Shown here: in pieces, positions 35,817-46,454 of the stretch
Layout of the letters: each line of letters starts with the position of its first letter
Position numbering within the stretch: position 1 is the first letter of the stretch
Assembly (NCBI GenBank): GCA_002869565.1
Contig: PKUJ01000012.1
Span: 68,572 to 132,571 of the forward strand
Reading direction: 5' to 3'
Length of the DNA stretch: 64,000 nucleotides
DNA from: Arcobacter sp.
Lineage (GTDB): Bacteria > Campylobacterota > Campylobacteria > Campylobacterales > Arcobacteraceae
Made by a program: the position numbers and the translations under genes
Notes under the pieces: model-generated
Told to the model about the DNA's origin: nothing
What the model saw: only the letters and a program-made list of their open reading frames with translations
Database searches by the model: none

Positions 35817-35820
35817 TAAT

Positions 35821-37395
35821 CTAAACATCTTTAAAAGTATTTCTAATTTTTAAAAATTCGCCTAAATGTTCAAAAAATATATCCACTAATTTGGGATCAA
35901 AATGTTCACCTCTCTCTTCTTTAAACAATTTAAATATTTTATCATCAACCCAAGCTTTTTTATAACATCTATCACTACCTAATGCATCAAAAACATCAGC
36001 TATAGCTGTAATTCTTCCATAAATATGGATATCTTCTCCTGCTAAACCTTGAGGATAACCTTTTCCATTGTATTTTTCATGATGTTCATATGCAACTACA
36101 GCAGCAGCTTTTAGAAGAGGACGATTTGAACTATTTAACATTTCATATCCAATCCTTGCATGAGTATTCATAATTTTTCTTTCTTCATCATTAAAAGGTC
36201 CAGGTTTATTTAAAATATAGTCGGGAATAGCAACTTTTCCTATATCATGCATAGGACTTGCTTGTTTCAACATTTCAGCTTCATTTGCATCTAATCCATA
36301 ATAAAGTGCAAAAAGTTTTGAATATTCTGCAACTCTCTTTACATGATTGCCTGTCTCTTTAGAACGGGTTTCACCTATAGCACCCATTGTAAAAACAACT
36401 TCTTTTTGTGTTGTTTCAATCTCTTTATTTAAAAGGCTGATTTCTTTTATTCCTTTTTCAACTTTTTCTTCAATTTCATCAACAGAGAGAGAAATATTTT
36501 TATTAACTTTATAGACTACAGTTAATACAAAAATAATTGTTATAATAAGTATAAAAATTAAATTGGAATTATTTGATTTAATAAAATTCTCAAGAATTTC
36601 TTGTGTTTTATTTTCAATGCTTTTATTTAGTATAGAATTATTTACAATGATTTTTTGTATTTGTTGAGTTAATTTGGCTTCATCAGATTCTATTTCCTGT
36701 AATTCTAATATATAAGCAGTCAAATTTTTAACTACTAAAATATATTCTTCCCACTTAAGAAAATTTATTTTTTCTTTTAATAATTCTGCTTTTTCTATCC
36801 ATTTTGATAATGTTCTTTTATTTTTATATTGATATAAAGCTTCTTTGCTATAGTATTTTAAATCTGAATAATCCTTTATTAATTCAATATTATCACTTTC
36901 CCAAATACTATCTTGTAGTGATTTTCTAATATTATTTTCCAGAGGGTAACTTTTATTAAATAGTTCCTTTATTTCTATCTTCTTTTTTTGTAATTTATAA
37001 ATTTTATCAAAGGCTTCTTCAATTATTTTTTCGTTGGTATATAAAGAGTTTAACTCCTCATGAACAATTTCATTTTCATAAATATTACTAACAAATTTAT
37101 TAAAAAAACTTTCTGTATTATTTACAATTTCCTTTTCTTTTTCTTCTTCAAATTTCTTTTCTTCTTCAAAAAAAAGCTTTTCGATTTTTTCTAATGAGAC
37201 TAAATCTTCAACTAATAAGGCATCAACTAATATATTGTTCATATTATTTTGAATACTTATAATTGCTGATATATAATTTTTAGAGATATTATTTTTTTTA
37301 TTTTTTTCCAAAACAACAAAATTAATAGAAGCTATTAAAAAAACTAAGATAATAATACTAATAAAACTAAATTTAATTATTTTCTTTATATTCAT
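35821..37395 (-). CDS. Membrane HD-GYP domain phosphodiesterase
   Basis: A 524-residue protein. TM1 (about 9-29), a long helical periplasmic sensor region (about 35-270) very rich in Glu and Lys, TM2 (about 275-295, LIFILIITIIFVLTVVYKV), a short coiled-coil and an HD-GYP domain (about 340-520) follow in order. The domain has HDIGKVAIPD, HARIGYEML and HHEKYNGKGYPQGL, the metal- and substrate-binding motifs of c-di-GMP phosphodiesterases. Together with the EAL protein at 18529 it suggests active c-di-GMP turnover. It appears monocistronic. Confidence 0.85.
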   Translation of the reverse strand: MNIKKIIKFSFISIIILVFLIASINFVVLEKNKKNNISKNYISAIISIQNNMNNILVDALLVEDLVSLEKIEKLFFEEEKKFEEEKEKEIVNNTESFFNKFVSNIYENEIVHEELNSLYTNEKIIEEAFDKIYKLQKKKIEIKELFNKSYPLENNIRKSLQDSIWESDNIELIKDYSDLKYYSKEALYQYKNKRTLSKWIEKAELLKEKINFLKWEEYILVVKNLTAYILELQEIESDEAKLTQQIQKIIVNNSILNKSIENKTQEILENFIKSNNSNLIFILIITIIFVLTVVYKVNKNISLSVDEIEEKVEKGIKEISLLNKEIETTQKEVVFTMGAIGETRSKETGNHVKRVAEYSKLFALYYGLDANEAEMLKQASPMHDIGKVAIPDYILNKPGPFNDEERKIMNTHARIGYEMLNSSNRPLLKAAAVVAYEHHEKYNGKGYPQGLAGEDIHIYGRITAIADVFDALGSDRCYKKAWVDDKIFKLFKEERGEHFDPKLVDIFFEHLGEFLKIRNTFKDV

Positions 37396-37499
37396 AAGTT
37401 ACTCTTTAATAAAATATTTCTTATTATATATTATAATATAAGTATTTTAAGTTAAAAATATGGGAAAATAAAAAATTATTTATTATTACTAAATAATTA

Positions 37500-37530
37500 T
37501 AAGATAAGCTTTCATTTTTATCTTATCTTA
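37500..37530 (-). terminator. Hairpin at the end of selO
   Basis: TAAGATAAG (37500-37508) and CTTATCTTA (37522-37530) form a 9-bp stem that overlaps the selO stop codon. There is no good T-run after it on the minus strand, so terminator strength is doubtful. Confidence 0.4.
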
Positions 37531-38985
37531 TGAAGAACAAGAAAGCATCAAATTTGCATACTCTTGTGGAGTTGGTTTTGAATATCTCTCAAAATTTTTA
37601 TGCTCATCAAACGGATTTTGCGCAATATTTAACAAATCATTTACAAGTTTAAAATTACCCTTTTTAGCTTCATCAATTGCTTCTTGAAGCATATAATTTT
37701 TGATTACAAACTTTGGATTCGTTTTTCTCATAAGTTCTTTCATGATTTTAAAATCTTGATTTTGTCTTTCTATTACTTTTTTATACTCTTCAAACCATTT
37801 AATCATTGGTTCTCTAAATACACAAATATCTGTAATAGTTGAAATATTATCAAAGTTTTCAAGTTTTGTTAACTCATAAAAGAAACAGTTATAATCAATC
37901 TTTGCAGATTCTAAGGCATTTAATAATTCTATTATCAAATCCAAATTTGAATCTCCACTTAAATTTTCATTCAAGCCAATTCTTTTATTCATAATCTCCA
38001 AATATGCTTTTATATGTTGAGGAATAAATGTTTCTAAGTATTTCATTAACTTTAAAAAATCACAGTTATCTTTTAAAGTATTTGCTAAAACTTCTAAATT
38101 CCATCCTGCAATATGTGGTTGATTATTGTAAGAGTATCTTCCTTCTTGGTCTGTATGATTACATATATTGTGTTTATCAAATGTATCCATGAAAGCGTAT
38201 GGACCATAATCTATTGTAAGTCCTGCCATTGACATATTATCAGTATTCATAACTCCATGCATAAAACCATATGCTTGCCATTGTGCCAAAAGTTTTGCAG
38301 TATTATCTACTAATTCATAATACATTTTTTCATATTTATTTTCTTCATTTTCAAGATGAGGGTATGATTGTTTTATTACATAATCTGCTAATTGACTAAC
38401 ATTTTCTTTAGCATTTTTTCCTCGGGAGAAAAACTCAAATGTTCCTATTCTTATCCAAGAAGGAGACATTCTCATAACAACAGCTCCTGTTTCAACTTCT
38501 TCATAAGATCTAAACACTTTATGAGAAGAACCTATAAGTGCCAAAGCTCTTGTTGTAGGAATTCCTAATGCATGCATAGCTTCACTCATTATATACTCTC
38601 TAATACTTGAACGTAAAACAGCTCTACCATCACCTTGTCTTGAATATCTAGTTAGTCCTGAACCTTTAGTTTGAAAATGCCAATTATTTACAGCTCCTAA
38701 GTTTATTGCTCTACCGTCACCAAGTTGTGGAACAAAATATCCAAACTGATGTCCTGCATATGCCATTGAATATGGAACAGAACCTTCAAGTACTTTCTCT
38801 CCATTTACAAACTTTATAAATTCGTCGCTTTCACACTCTTCATAATCTAAACCTATTAAATCACATGCATTCTTACTATAAGATATAAGATGTGGATGGT
38901 TAAGTGCTTGGGCTTCTATTTTTTGATAAAATTTTTTATCAAATTCAAAATAGTCTACTTCTAATTTTAATTCATTTAATTTCAT
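37528..38985 (-). CDS. selO: SelO-family protein adenylyltransferase (YdiU)
   Basis: A 485-residue pseudokinase-fold enzyme that transfers AMP to Ser/Thr/Tyr of target proteins, in E. coli linked to redox homeostasis. Family signatures are SMAYAGHQFGYFVPQLGDGRA, QTKGSGLTRYSRQGDGRAVL, the catalytic NTDNMS, and DYGPYAFMD with the metal Asp. The protein ends CSS, which matches the conserved tail of bacterial SelO where many eukaryotic homologues have selenocysteine. The length agrees with the family. It is monocistronic. Confidence 0.92.
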   Translation of the reverse strand: MKLNELKLEVDYFEFDKKFYQKIEAQALNHPHLISYSKNACDLIGLDYEECESDEFIKFVNGEKVLEGSVPYSMAYAGHQFGYFVPQLGDGRAINLGAVNNWHFQTKGSGLTRYSRQGDGRAVLRSSIREYIMSEAMHALGIPTTRALALIGSSHKVFRSYEEVETGAVVMRMSPSWIRIGTFEFFSRGKNAKENVSQLADYVIKQSYPHLENEENKYEKMYYELVDNTAKLLAQWQAYGFMHGVMNTDNMSMAGLTIDYGPYAFMDTFDKHNICNHTDQEGRYSYNNQPHIAGWNLEVLANTLKDNCDFLKLMKYLETFIPQHIKAYLEIMNKRIGLNENLSGDSNLDLIIELLNALESAKIDYNCFFYELTKLENFDNISTITDICVFREPMIKWFEEYKKVIERQNQDFKIMKELMRKTNPKFVIKNYMLQEAIDEAKKGNFKLVNDLLNIAQNPFDEHKNFERYSKPTPQEYANLMLSCSS

Positions 38986-39150
38986 AATAATTCTTTTTAA
39001 TTTATTTAATGCAAGATTTATGCCAAATATTTGATTTAATCATAGATATTTTATTTACTTAGTTTGATTATTTAAGATTCAAATACTTTTACTCACTTAT
39101 AAGAAAATCTAATACGTTGTTTTAAAAGATTTTTACTCTTATAAAAAGTT

Positions 39151-39159
39151 TGGTATAAT
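39151..39159 (+). promoter_or_regulatory. Extended -10 promoter of the transsulfuration pair
   Basis: TGGTATAAT (39151-39159) is an extended -10 box, 22 nt before the start codon at 39182 and after a T-rich stretch, the usual sigma-70 pattern in Campylobacterota. The ribosome site TAGGAA follows. Confidence 0.6.
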
Positions 39160-39181
39160 CTGCTCAAAAAGTAGGAATTTT

Positions 39182-40333
39182 ATGAAACATCATGTTGAGA
39201 CTTCGTTAAGTCATATTGCTAAATTTGCACCATTTGCTGAACAAGCAGGTGCTTCACACTTCCCTATTTACAACACTGGAACTTTTGATTTAAAAAAACA
39301 AGATGGTGATAAAATTTATGATTATACAAGAAGTGACAACCCAACAAGAGAGATGTTAGAAAATCTATTTACTGAAGTTGAAGGTGGTGCTGGTTGTGTT
39401 TGTACTCATACAGGAATTGCATCTGTTGCACTTTTATTTGAGACAGTTTTAAAAGCAAATTCACATATTTTAGTTGAAGCAGATTGTTATGGTGGGACAT
39501 TTAGATTATTAAAAATATTTAAAGAAAAATACAATGTTACAGTTCATTTTGCAAACTTCCTAGAGTTTGACAAAATGGAAGAAATCTTAAAAAATAACCC
39601 AATTGATTTGGTACTTTGTGAATCTCCCACTAATCCTGGATTAAAAATTATTGATTTAGAAGAAGTTGCTAATCTTTCACATAAATATAATTCTCTTTTT
39701 GCAGTTGATAACTCACTTGCAACATTTATATCTCAAAGGCCAATAGAACTAGGAGCTGATTTCTCTTTATTTTCAACAACAAAATATATATCAGGACATG
39801 GAGCAGTTGTTGCTGGAGCAATTGTTGCTTCTACAGAAGAGTTATCACATGAAATCCACTATTATGCAAATGCAGGTGGACGAAGCCAAAATCCAATGGA
39901 TGTATATCTAATAACTTTGGGGATTCCAACACTTAAAGTTAGAATGAAAGAACATCAGATAAGTTCAATAAAAATTGCAAAATTTTTACAGAGCCAAGAT
40001 TATATTGTAAAAGTAACTCACCCTGCTTTAGAATCTCACCCACAATATGAATTGGCAAAAAAACAAATGAAATATATCCCAGGTCTATTTTGCGTTGATT
40101 TTACTTCTGTTGAATTAGCAGAAAAGTTTATTGAAAATACAAAAATATATGGTGAAAAGTGTTCATTTGGAAGTCCTGATTCAAGAATAGAGATTCCTGC
40201 TAAAATTTCTCATGCCTCTTTTTCAAAAGAAGAATTAGCTGCAATTGGAATATCAGATAGCACAGTTAGATTTTCTATTGGTTTAGAAAATGTTGAAGAT
40301 TTAATAGAAGATATTAAACAAGCTGTAAAATAG
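39182..40333 (+). CDS. PLP-dependent transsulfuration enzyme (cystathionine/O-acylhomoserine lyase-type)
   Basis: A 383-residue Cys/Met-metabolism PLP enzyme. Motifs include YTRSDNPTREMLE near the N-terminus, VCTHTGIASVALL, the PLP Asp in LFAVDNSLAT and the Schiff-base Lys in SLFSTTKYISGHGAVVAGAI. The family contains cystathionine gamma-synthase, cystathionine beta/gamma-lyase and O-acetylhomoserine sulfhydrylase, which are hard to separate by sequence. It is followed after 12 nt by a second, longer family member, so the two probably form a methionine/cysteine pathway. Confidence 0.85.
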   Translation: MKHHVETSLSHIAKFAPFAEQAGASHFPIYNTGTFDLKKQDGDKIYDYTRSDNPTREMLENLFTEVEGGAGCVCTHTGIASVALLFETVLKANSHILVEADCYGGTFRLLKIFKEKYNVTVHFANFLEFDKMEEILKNNPIDLVLCESPTNPGLKIIDLEEVANLSHKYNSLFAVDNSLATFISQRPIELGADFSLFSTTKYISGHGAVVAGAIVASTEELSHEIHYYANAGGRSQNPMDVYLITLGIPTLKVRMKEHQISSIKIAKFLQSQDYIVKVTHPALESHPQYELAKKQMKYIPGLFCVDFTSVELAEKFIENTKIYGEKCSFGSPDSRIEIPAKISHASFSKEELAAIGISDSTVRFSIGLENVEDLIEDIKQAVK

Positions 40334-40345
40334 AGATAATAATAT

Positions 40346-41836
40346 ATGATCAATAATTTTTTTGAACAAATAACTTGTGGTGAGACATTACCTGTAAACA
40401 ATGTCCATGCAGTTTCTGTTTCTATGCCAACAATTCAAAATGTAATAGATTATGAAGAACAAAAACCTGAAATATTAGAGATTATAAAAAGTGGATATCC
40501 AAGATTTATACTTCATCCATATTTAAAAAAATTAGCTCTTTTCATACAAAAAAAATACAATATTTGTGATGATTATGAAGTTGTGATATTAAGTTCACAA
40601 AAAGCAGTTGAACTTGTAAGTGATAAATATTTCATACACAATAAAATCGAAATAGATGAACCTTTTGGTGTAATCTTAGTTCAAAAAGGAACTTGTCAAC
40701 TTCAAAAAGTCTTAACTTATATTCAACATGTAGGATGTAATCTATCTTCTAGACTAGCTGAAAAGTATCTATTTGATAAAGGAATTATAAATACTCTACA
40801 AGAAGAAGAAATTGAAGATAAAGACAATGCAAAAAATATTCTTATTGGTACATTAGCTGATGCATATTCCCAACCTAGAGAAAATATATGTTTAGCTCCT
40901 TCGGGAATGAATGCAATTTATTCTGCTGTAAGAGGATTAAACTCTATTCAAAATCACAATGGAAGAGATATTCTAATTCAATTTGGTTGGTTATATCTTG
41001 ATACAATGAATATAGTAAACCATCATTATGCTCAACAAAAAGTATTTCCTGATATTTCAAATCTTGATTTACTTGAAGAGTATTTAAAGGAGTATGGATT
41101 TAGAATTAGTGCTATTATCACAGAAATTCCTACAAACCCGCTTTTAATTAGTGTTGATATAATAAGGCTTAGAAAACTTTGTGACGAATACAATATACCA
41201 CTAGTAATAGACACAACCTTTGCAACACCGTATAATCTTGATTTGAGAAATTATGCAGATATTTTTGTAGAATCCCTTACAAAGTTTGCTTGTGGAAATG
41301 CTGATGTTTTGATGGGTGCAATTATATTAAATAAAAAGCATAATCTATCTCATATGACAACAGAATTTTTTAAACATTGTGAACCAGTTTATATCAAAGA
41401 TATTCAAAGGATGGCTTTTCAAATAAAAGATTATAAAAGTAGAGTCAAAAAAATAAGCACAAATACAAAAATTTTAGTAGAGTATTTAAAAACATGTCCA
41501 TATATAAAAGAAGTTTTTTATTGTTTAAGTGATAAAAATAAAAAAAACTATTCTCAAACAATGATAGATGACAATTCTTATACTGGTGTTATATCAGTAA
41601 CTTTTACAAAACCCATAAATGAAGTCTACGATAAACTAAATTTTGCAAAAGGACCTAGCCTAGGTACAGAGTTTACACTTCTTATGCCTTATACTTATCT
41701 CGCACACTATGATTTAATAATATCAAAAAATGGGAATAATTTTTTAAATGATATTAATTTACCTATAGATTTAGTAAGAATCTCCGTTGGTACTGAAGAA
41801 ATAGATAAACTTATAAATGAATTCAAAAGACTATGA
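40346..41836 (+). CDS. Cystathionine gamma-synthase-like PLP enzyme with N-terminal extension
   Basis: A 496-residue member of the Cys/Met PLP family. The core begins at about 165 (SQPRENICLAPSGMNAIYSA) and has the PLP Asp in LVIDTTFATPYN and the Lys in FVESLTKFACGNADVLMGA. About 160 residues precede the core; such an extension is typical of the fungal-type cystathionine gamma-synthase group. Its ORF starts 12 nt after the previous gene with no strong ribosome site. The pairing of two paralogous enzymes of differing length suggests sequential or heteromeric action, which is inference. Confidence 0.78.
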   Translation: MINNFFEQITCGETLPVNNVHAVSVSMPTIQNVIDYEEQKPEILEIIKSGYPRFILHPYLKKLALFIQKKYNICDDYEVVILSSQKAVELVSDKYFIHNKIEIDEPFGVILVQKGTCQLQKVLTYIQHVGCNLSSRLAEKYLFDKGIINTLQEEEIEDKDNAKNILIGTLADAYSQPRENICLAPSGMNAIYSAVRGLNSIQNHNGRDILIQFGWLYLDTMNIVNHHYAQQKVFPDISNLDLLEEYLKEYGFRISAIITEIPTNPLLISVDIIRLRKLCDEYNIPLVIDTTFATPYNLDLRNYADIFVESLTKFACGNADVLMGAIILNKKHNLSHMTTEFFKHCEPVYIKDIQRMAFQIKDYKSRVKKISTNTKILVEYLKTCPYIKEVFYCLSDKNKKNYSQTMIDDNSYTGVISVTFTKPINEVYDKLNFAKGPSLGTEFTLLMPYTYLAHYDLIISKNGNNFLNDINLPIDLVRISVGTEEIDKLINEFKRL

Positions 41837-41922
41837 AAAAATAAATAATTTTTTTTATTTATATAACTTAAAGTATTCTTATATTAATATAACATCATAG
41901 TAACATTTAGAAGGAGTATTTT

Positions 41923-43977
41923 ATGAATATTAAATCAAAAATTGTGGGGGCTTTTTTAGTCCTTATTGCCATTACCATTTTTTCAAGTATTTTTGTTGCA
42001 TACAACATAAAACACATTGAAGAAAATGTTTTTGAGCTTACAGATAGAGACTTTCCTGCACATGCTGTATTATTAGAAGCGGATAGAGATTCTTATCAAT
42101 CAAATGTTGCTTTATCTCAATTGATAAATTTAAAAGATAAAAGTAAAGTAGATGAATTACTTAAAAATGGTGTAAATAATAATATAAAACAAGTTAGGCA
42201 AAGATTTGATAAATTTAAAGGATTCCTTGAAAGTAGTCTACCAAATCATAATCAAAAATTTGAAGATTTTGAAAAATATTATGATCTTACAAATACACAT
42301 ACACAAAAACTTGTTTCGCTTATAAAATCTGACAAATATGAAGAAGCACAAGCTTTTTATTTTAATTCATATTTAAAAGATTATGAAGCAATGAGAGATA
42401 CAATGGATTTTTTCACTGAAGAATCTTCAAAAGTGATAAAAATTGCTGAAGAAGAGACCCACTCTATTATTGGTACTTCACTAACTACCTTTGTTGTTAT
42501 TGCTGTACTTAGTATCTTAGTTGCTATTTTCTTTACAATTGTACTAGGACGTGCAATAAATAATTCAATATCTAATTTTAGAGATGGTTTACTAGGATTT
42601 TTTCATTATTTAAATAGAGAAACATCTAGTGTTGAGTTATTAGATACTAGTGCAAAAGATGAAATAGCAGCAATTGCAATAGTTGTAAATGAAAATATAA
42701 CTAATACTAAAACTTTAATAGAAGAAGATGATGCATTAATTAATGATGTAAAAAGAATCGTTGAATCTGTTAAAAATGGTCATTTAGAATTGAAAATTGA
42801 AAAATCAACTCATAATAAAGGACTTGAAGAATTAAAAACTATTTTCAATGAAATGATTCAAATTATTTCTACAAATATTTCTACTGATTTAAATGATGTA
42901 GAAAAAGCACTAAATGAGTATCAAAACTTAAATTTCTCACACCGAATAATAAATGCATCTGGAAATACAGTTGAAGGATTAAATAGTTTAGCAAAAATTA
43001 TCAATGAAATGTTAGTTGAAAATAAATCTAATGGATTAACACTTCAAGGTAGTGCAAATACACTTTTATCAAATGTTGATACTCTAAGTAGATCATCAAA
43101 TGAAGCAGCAGCAAGTATTGAAGAAACAGCAGCAGCATTAGAAGAGATAACTTCAAATATTGCTCATAATACTGAAAATGTAGTAAAAATGGCTAAAACT
43201 GCAAATGAATTAAAAAATTCTGCAAATGAAGGTGAAAGTCTTGCAACAGAAACTACAAGTGCAATGGATCAAATTAATGCTCAAGTTACAGCAATTAATG
43301 ATGCTATTTCAGTGATTGATCAAATTGCCTTCCAAACAAATATTCTATCCCTTAATGCAGCTGTTGAAGCCGCAACTGCTGGAGAAGCGGGAAAAGGTTT
43401 TGCGGTTGTTGCTAAAGAAGTAAGAAATCTTGCAAGTAGAAGTGCTGAAGCAGCAAAAGAAATTAAGGATTTAGTTGAAAATGCGACAGTAAAAGCAAAT
43501 GATGGAAAATCAATAGCAGATAAAATGATTAAAGGTTATGCTGGATTAAATCAAAATATTACAACTACTTTAGAATTAATTAATGATGTTGAAACTGCAA
43601 GTAAAGAACAACAAACAGGAATCGTACAAATTAATGATGCAATAAATATGCTTGACCAACAAACACAACAGAATGCTTCTGTGGCAAATGAAACTCATGA
43701 AATTGCAAATCAAACGCAAAGTATTGCAGATAGAATTGTTGATGACGCAAATGAAAAAGAGTTTGAAGGAAAAGATAGTGTAAAAGCCAAAAATGTTCAA
43801 GTTTCTCAAAAAAGTACTTTAAAGGCTAATGTAGAAACTCCTCTTAAAGCTAAAATTGACTACAAAAAGCCGGCAGGAACACCAATTAATAAAAAAGAAT
43901 CTCCAAAAATAGAAAAAACAGTTCAAAAAACAATAGTTTCAAATAATGATAATGATGATGAATGGGAAAGCTTTTAA
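41923..43977 (+). CDS. Methyl-accepting chemotaxis protein with CheR/CheB tether
   Basis: A 684-residue chemoreceptor. TM1 (about 8-27), a four-helix-bundle-type periplasmic domain (about 30-188, with the DREFPAH-like [20 protein letters not shown]), TM2 (about 190-210), HAMP-like segments and the signalling domain with the hairpin tip [20 protein letters not shown] and [20 protein letters not shown] follow in order. The C-terminus is a long flexible linker ending DEWESF, an xWxxF pentapeptide of the kind that tethers the CheR methyltransferase and CheB. AGAAGGAG lies in front of the ATG. The ligand is unknown. Confidence 0.9.
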   Translation: MNIKSKIVGAFLVLIAITIFSSIFVAYNIKHIEENVFELTDRDFPAHAVLLEADRDSYQSNVALSQLINLKDKSKVDELLKNGVNNNIKQVRQRFDKFKGFLESSLPNHNQKFEDFEKYYDLTNTHTQKLVSLIKSDKYEEAQAFYFNSYLKDYEAMRDTMDFFTEESSKVIKIAEEETHSIIGTSLTTFVVIAVLSILVAIFFTIVLGRAINNSISNFRDGLLGFFHYLNRETSSVELLDTSAKDEIAAIAIVVNENITNTKTLIEEDDALINDVKRIVESVKNGHLELKIEKSTHNKGLEELKTIFNEMIQIISTNISTDLNDVEKALNEYQNLNFSHRIINASGNTVEGLNSLAKIINEMLVENKSNGLTLQGSANTLLSNVDTLSRSSNEAAASIEETAAALEEITSNIAHNTENVVKMAKTANELKNSANEGESLATETTSAMDQINAQVTAINDAISVIDQIAFQTNILSLNAAVEAATAGEAGKGFAVVAKEVRNLASRSAEAAKEIKDLVENATVKANDGKSIADKMIKGYAGLNQNITTTLELINDVETASKEQQTGIVQINDAINMLDQQTQQNASVANETHEIANQTQSIADRIVDDANEKEFEGKDSVKAKNVQVSQKSTLKANVETPLKAKIDYKKPAGTPINKKESPKIEKTVQKTIVSNNDNDDEWESF

Positions 43978-44011
43978 AAGTCCCTTTCATCTAAAACTTG
44001 ATTCACAGTCC

Positions 44012-45445
44012 TTATATAATATCTGCATTTAAAAATAACAATATCCCAAGTATAAACATAATAATAGGAGCTAATATTTCAAGGAAATTTGTAATTTTAT
44101 GTGATTTTGAAGATAAATTATGAATACTAACACCTATAAATGATGAAAGAAATATTACTAATCCCATGCCTAAACTTATAAAAATTGAAGCTAATAAAAC
44201 AGCAAAATAAGTTTTAAGAACAAAAGCATATATAAAAAGGACTACAGTTCCTGGGCAAGGTATAAGCCCTGCTGTTAATACAAAGTACAAATCTTTTTTC
44301 ACAAACTTTGGTTTTAAATTTATATTTGCATTTGGGTTTTTTATGCTCCAAATAGGATTTTGGTTTACAGAGCTACATGAATTACAAGCACATTTGTTGT
44401 GATTTAACTTATTGTAAAGTATATAAATAGCTAAAGTCATAATCATTATTGAGCTTATTTTAGTCAAAATTTCAACTGAATCTTTTACAAAACTATTAAG
44501 AAAAGACTGTAATAAAAATACTGAAACTATTACTAAAATCAATGCTCCAATTATATGGATAAAAGCACTTGCTTGAGAAATCCAAAATGCCTTTAAATAT
44601 GAACTCTTATTAGAAGAAAAATATGTAAAGGCTAAAGATTTTCCATGTCCAGGCCCTAAAGCATGAATGATTCCATAAAGAAAAGATACACCCAAAAGAA
44701 TAAAAAGTGCATAACTATCACCATTTTGTATTTTTAACAAATACTCTTTTACTTTTTTTGAAAAGCTAGATAATAAAGTTTTTTCTTTTTCAATTACTTC
44801 AGATCTTTCTTCTTTTACCTTTTTATCATCTTTTGTTTTTTTTATTTCTTTTATTGTAGATTCTCTTACTTCATTTTGATCAATATAAAGAACCATACTC
44901 TGTCTAGATAAAACTTCTTTATGTTTAAAAGGTACACTAAATTTAACCCCATTTATAGCAAGCAACAAAATAAAATAGTTTTCATCATCATTAATATTTA
45001 TATATAAAGCATTATCTTTTATCACTTCATAATTCAAATCTAAAATATATGTGAAATGGAGTAAAGAATTTTTGATATAAGTTTTATACTCTTTTATATT
45101 TATATCTTCAGAGTTTTCTTTATCTATAATTTTTCCATAAGAAATATGTGTAAGAAAATCTTTTGGTTTTATATAATCAAGAAGTGATTGCTCGATGGGT
45201 TTTAGTTCATCTTTATCTATAAAGTTATTTTGATTTTCATCATAAATTTGTTTTAATTGTTCAGTAAATTCTTTTGTTAAAACCCAAGTGATATTTGCGC
45301 TCTTAATCTTTTCATGGTCCGCTTTAATTTCTATTGCAACCTTTGTTTCTGGGGAATAAAGAGTACATAATGCGCAACCATAAAAAGTATGCGAAAATAG
45401 TATTAAAAATAAAAATATTTTATTTATATGATTTTGCAATATCAT
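44012..45445 (-). CDS. NicO-family metal transporter with N-terminal DUF1007 domain
   Basis: A 477-residue protein. A signal-like N-terminus (about 1-24) is followed by a DUF1007-type periplasmic domain (about 25-205), a Lys/Glu-rich linker and a NicO/RcnA-type membrane part (about 240-475) with the signature HALGPGHGKS and a Cys/Asn-rich cytoplasmic loop (CACNSCSS). NicO proteins transport Ni or Co. The gene starts inside the end of znuA and follows it, so here a role in zinc handling under the same regulator is plausible (inference from context). Confidence 0.78.
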   Translation of the reverse strand: MILQNHINKIFLFLILFSHTFYGCALCTLYSPETKVAIEIKADHEKIKSANITWVLTKEFTEQLKQIYDENQNNFIDKDELKPIEQSLLDYIKPKDFLTHISYGKIIDKENSEDINIKEYKTYIKNSLLHFTYILDLNYEVIKDNALYININDDENYFILLLAINGVKFSVPFKHKEVLSRQSMVLYIDQNEVRESTIKEIKKTKDDKKVKEERSEVIEKEKTLLSSFSKKVKEYLLKIQNGDSYALFILLGVSFLYGIIHALGPGHGKSLAFTYFSSNKSSYLKAFWISQASAFIHIIGALILVIVSVFLLQSFLNSFVKDSVEILTKISSIMIMTLAIYILYNKLNHNKCACNSCSSVNQNPIWSIKNPNANINLKPKFVKKDLYFVLTAGLIPCPGTVVLFIYAFVLKTYFAVLLASIFISLGMGLVIFLSSFIGVSIHNLSSKSHKITNFLEILAPIIMFILGILLFLNADII

Positions 45446-46322
45446 TTGCTACTTTTATTAAGTTCTCATCCCATTTTTCAGATAATGGATTAATTGTCTC
45501 AACATTAGCATTTATACTTTTAGAGATAGTTTTAGCTCCTTTTTGAGAAAACTGAGGCGCTACAAAAACTATTTTTATATTATGTTTTTTTGCCTCATGT
45601 ACTAATTCTACAAGTTGTGCTGGTTTTGGTTCTTTTCCTTGAACTTCAATTGATATTTGTTCTAGATTATATCTAGCAGCAAAATACCCCCATGATGGAT
45701 GAAATACCATAAATGCTTTATCTGGATATGCCTCTAAAATTTTTTTTAATTTATTATTTAAACTTTCTAATTCCAATAAAAAAGTTTCATAATTTTTTCT
45801 ATAAAATTCTATATTTTTAGCATCTACTTTTGCTAAAGCTTTATAGATATTTTTTGCTTGAATTTTCACAAGAATAGGGTCTAACCAAATATGGGGATCA
45901 GCACCTTCATGATTATGCCCCTCTTCTTGAATATGTTTATGTTCTTCTTTTTCATTTAAGGAATGATTTACATCTGATTCTTCATCATGATGTTCATGGG
46001 CTGACATCTCTAATTTATCAATGCCATCAGCTGTATCAATTATTATCATCTTTTTATTCGCATTTTTAAACTTATCTAACCATGCATCTTCAAATGGCAC
46101 ATCAATAGCAAAATAAATAAGAGAATTAGATAACATTCTCATTTGGGATGTTTTTGGTTCATAAGTTGTAGGAGAAGCTCCAGGGTTTACCATCACATTC
46201 ACTTTAACTTTATCTTGGGCAATTTTTTCTACAAAATATTTTTGAGGTAAAATTGAAACTGTTACTTCAGTTGCTAATAACAAACTAGTAAGTGTAAAAA
46301 AAGCAATTAATATTTTTTTCAT
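45420..46322 (-). CDS. znuA: ZnuA, zinc ABC transporter substrate-binding protein
   Basis: A 300-residue periplasmic zinc-binding protein (cluster 9 family). The signal peptide covers about 1-17. Zn ligands are expected at the central His of the GADPHIW segment, FMVFHPSWGYF and the late Asp/Glu. A His/Glu-rich flexible loop (about 115-145, with HEHHDEESDVNHS, EEHKHI and GHNHEGADPHIW) is the typical zinc-scavenging insertion. The start MKKILIAFF is chosen over an upstream ATG because AAAAGGAT precedes it. It overlaps the NicO-like gene. ZnuB/ZnuC are not in the window. Confidence 0.88.
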   Translation of the reverse strand: MKKILIAFFTLTSLLLATEVTVSILPQKYFVEKIAQDKVKVNVMVNPGASPTTYEPKTSQMRMLSNSLIYFAIDVPFEDAWLDKFKNANKKMIIIDTADGIDKLEMSAHEHHDEESDVNHSLNEKEEHKHIQEEGHNHEGADPHIWLDPILVKIQAKNIYKALAKVDAKNIEFYRKNYETFLLELESLNNKLKKILEAYPDKAFMVFHPSWGYFAARYNLEQISIEVQGKEPKPAQLVELVHEAKKHNIKIVFVAPQFSQKGAKTISKSINANVETINPLSEKWDENLIKVANDIAKSYK

Positions 46323-46341
46323 ATATATCCTTTTTATTTTT

Positions 46342-46401
46342 TGCAATTTAGTTGCATTTTGGAATTTTAATGAACTTTTTCTTTAATGCAACTTAATTGC
46401 A
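46342..46401. promoter_or_regulatory. Two Zur-type palindromic operators
   Basis: TGCAATTTAGTTGCA (46342-46356) and TGCAACTTAATTGCA (46387-46401) share the pattern TGCAAyTTArTTGCA with 5-nt arms and a 5-nt centre; they are 45 nt apart start to start. They lie between znuA and the divergent Fur-family gene at 46455, where its protein could repress both. The repeat of the 15-mer twice is strong evidence that they are real sites. Confidence 0.85.
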
Positions 46402-46454
46402 TAATATTTTCTCTAAGCAAATCTATTTTTAAAAATAACTAGCTATAATTTTTA

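Noticed and set aside
37500..37530. Hairpin considered as a strong terminator or an operator for selO
   Set aside because: It lacks a T-run and lies at the gene's end, so only a weak terminator or mRNA-end role is kept.
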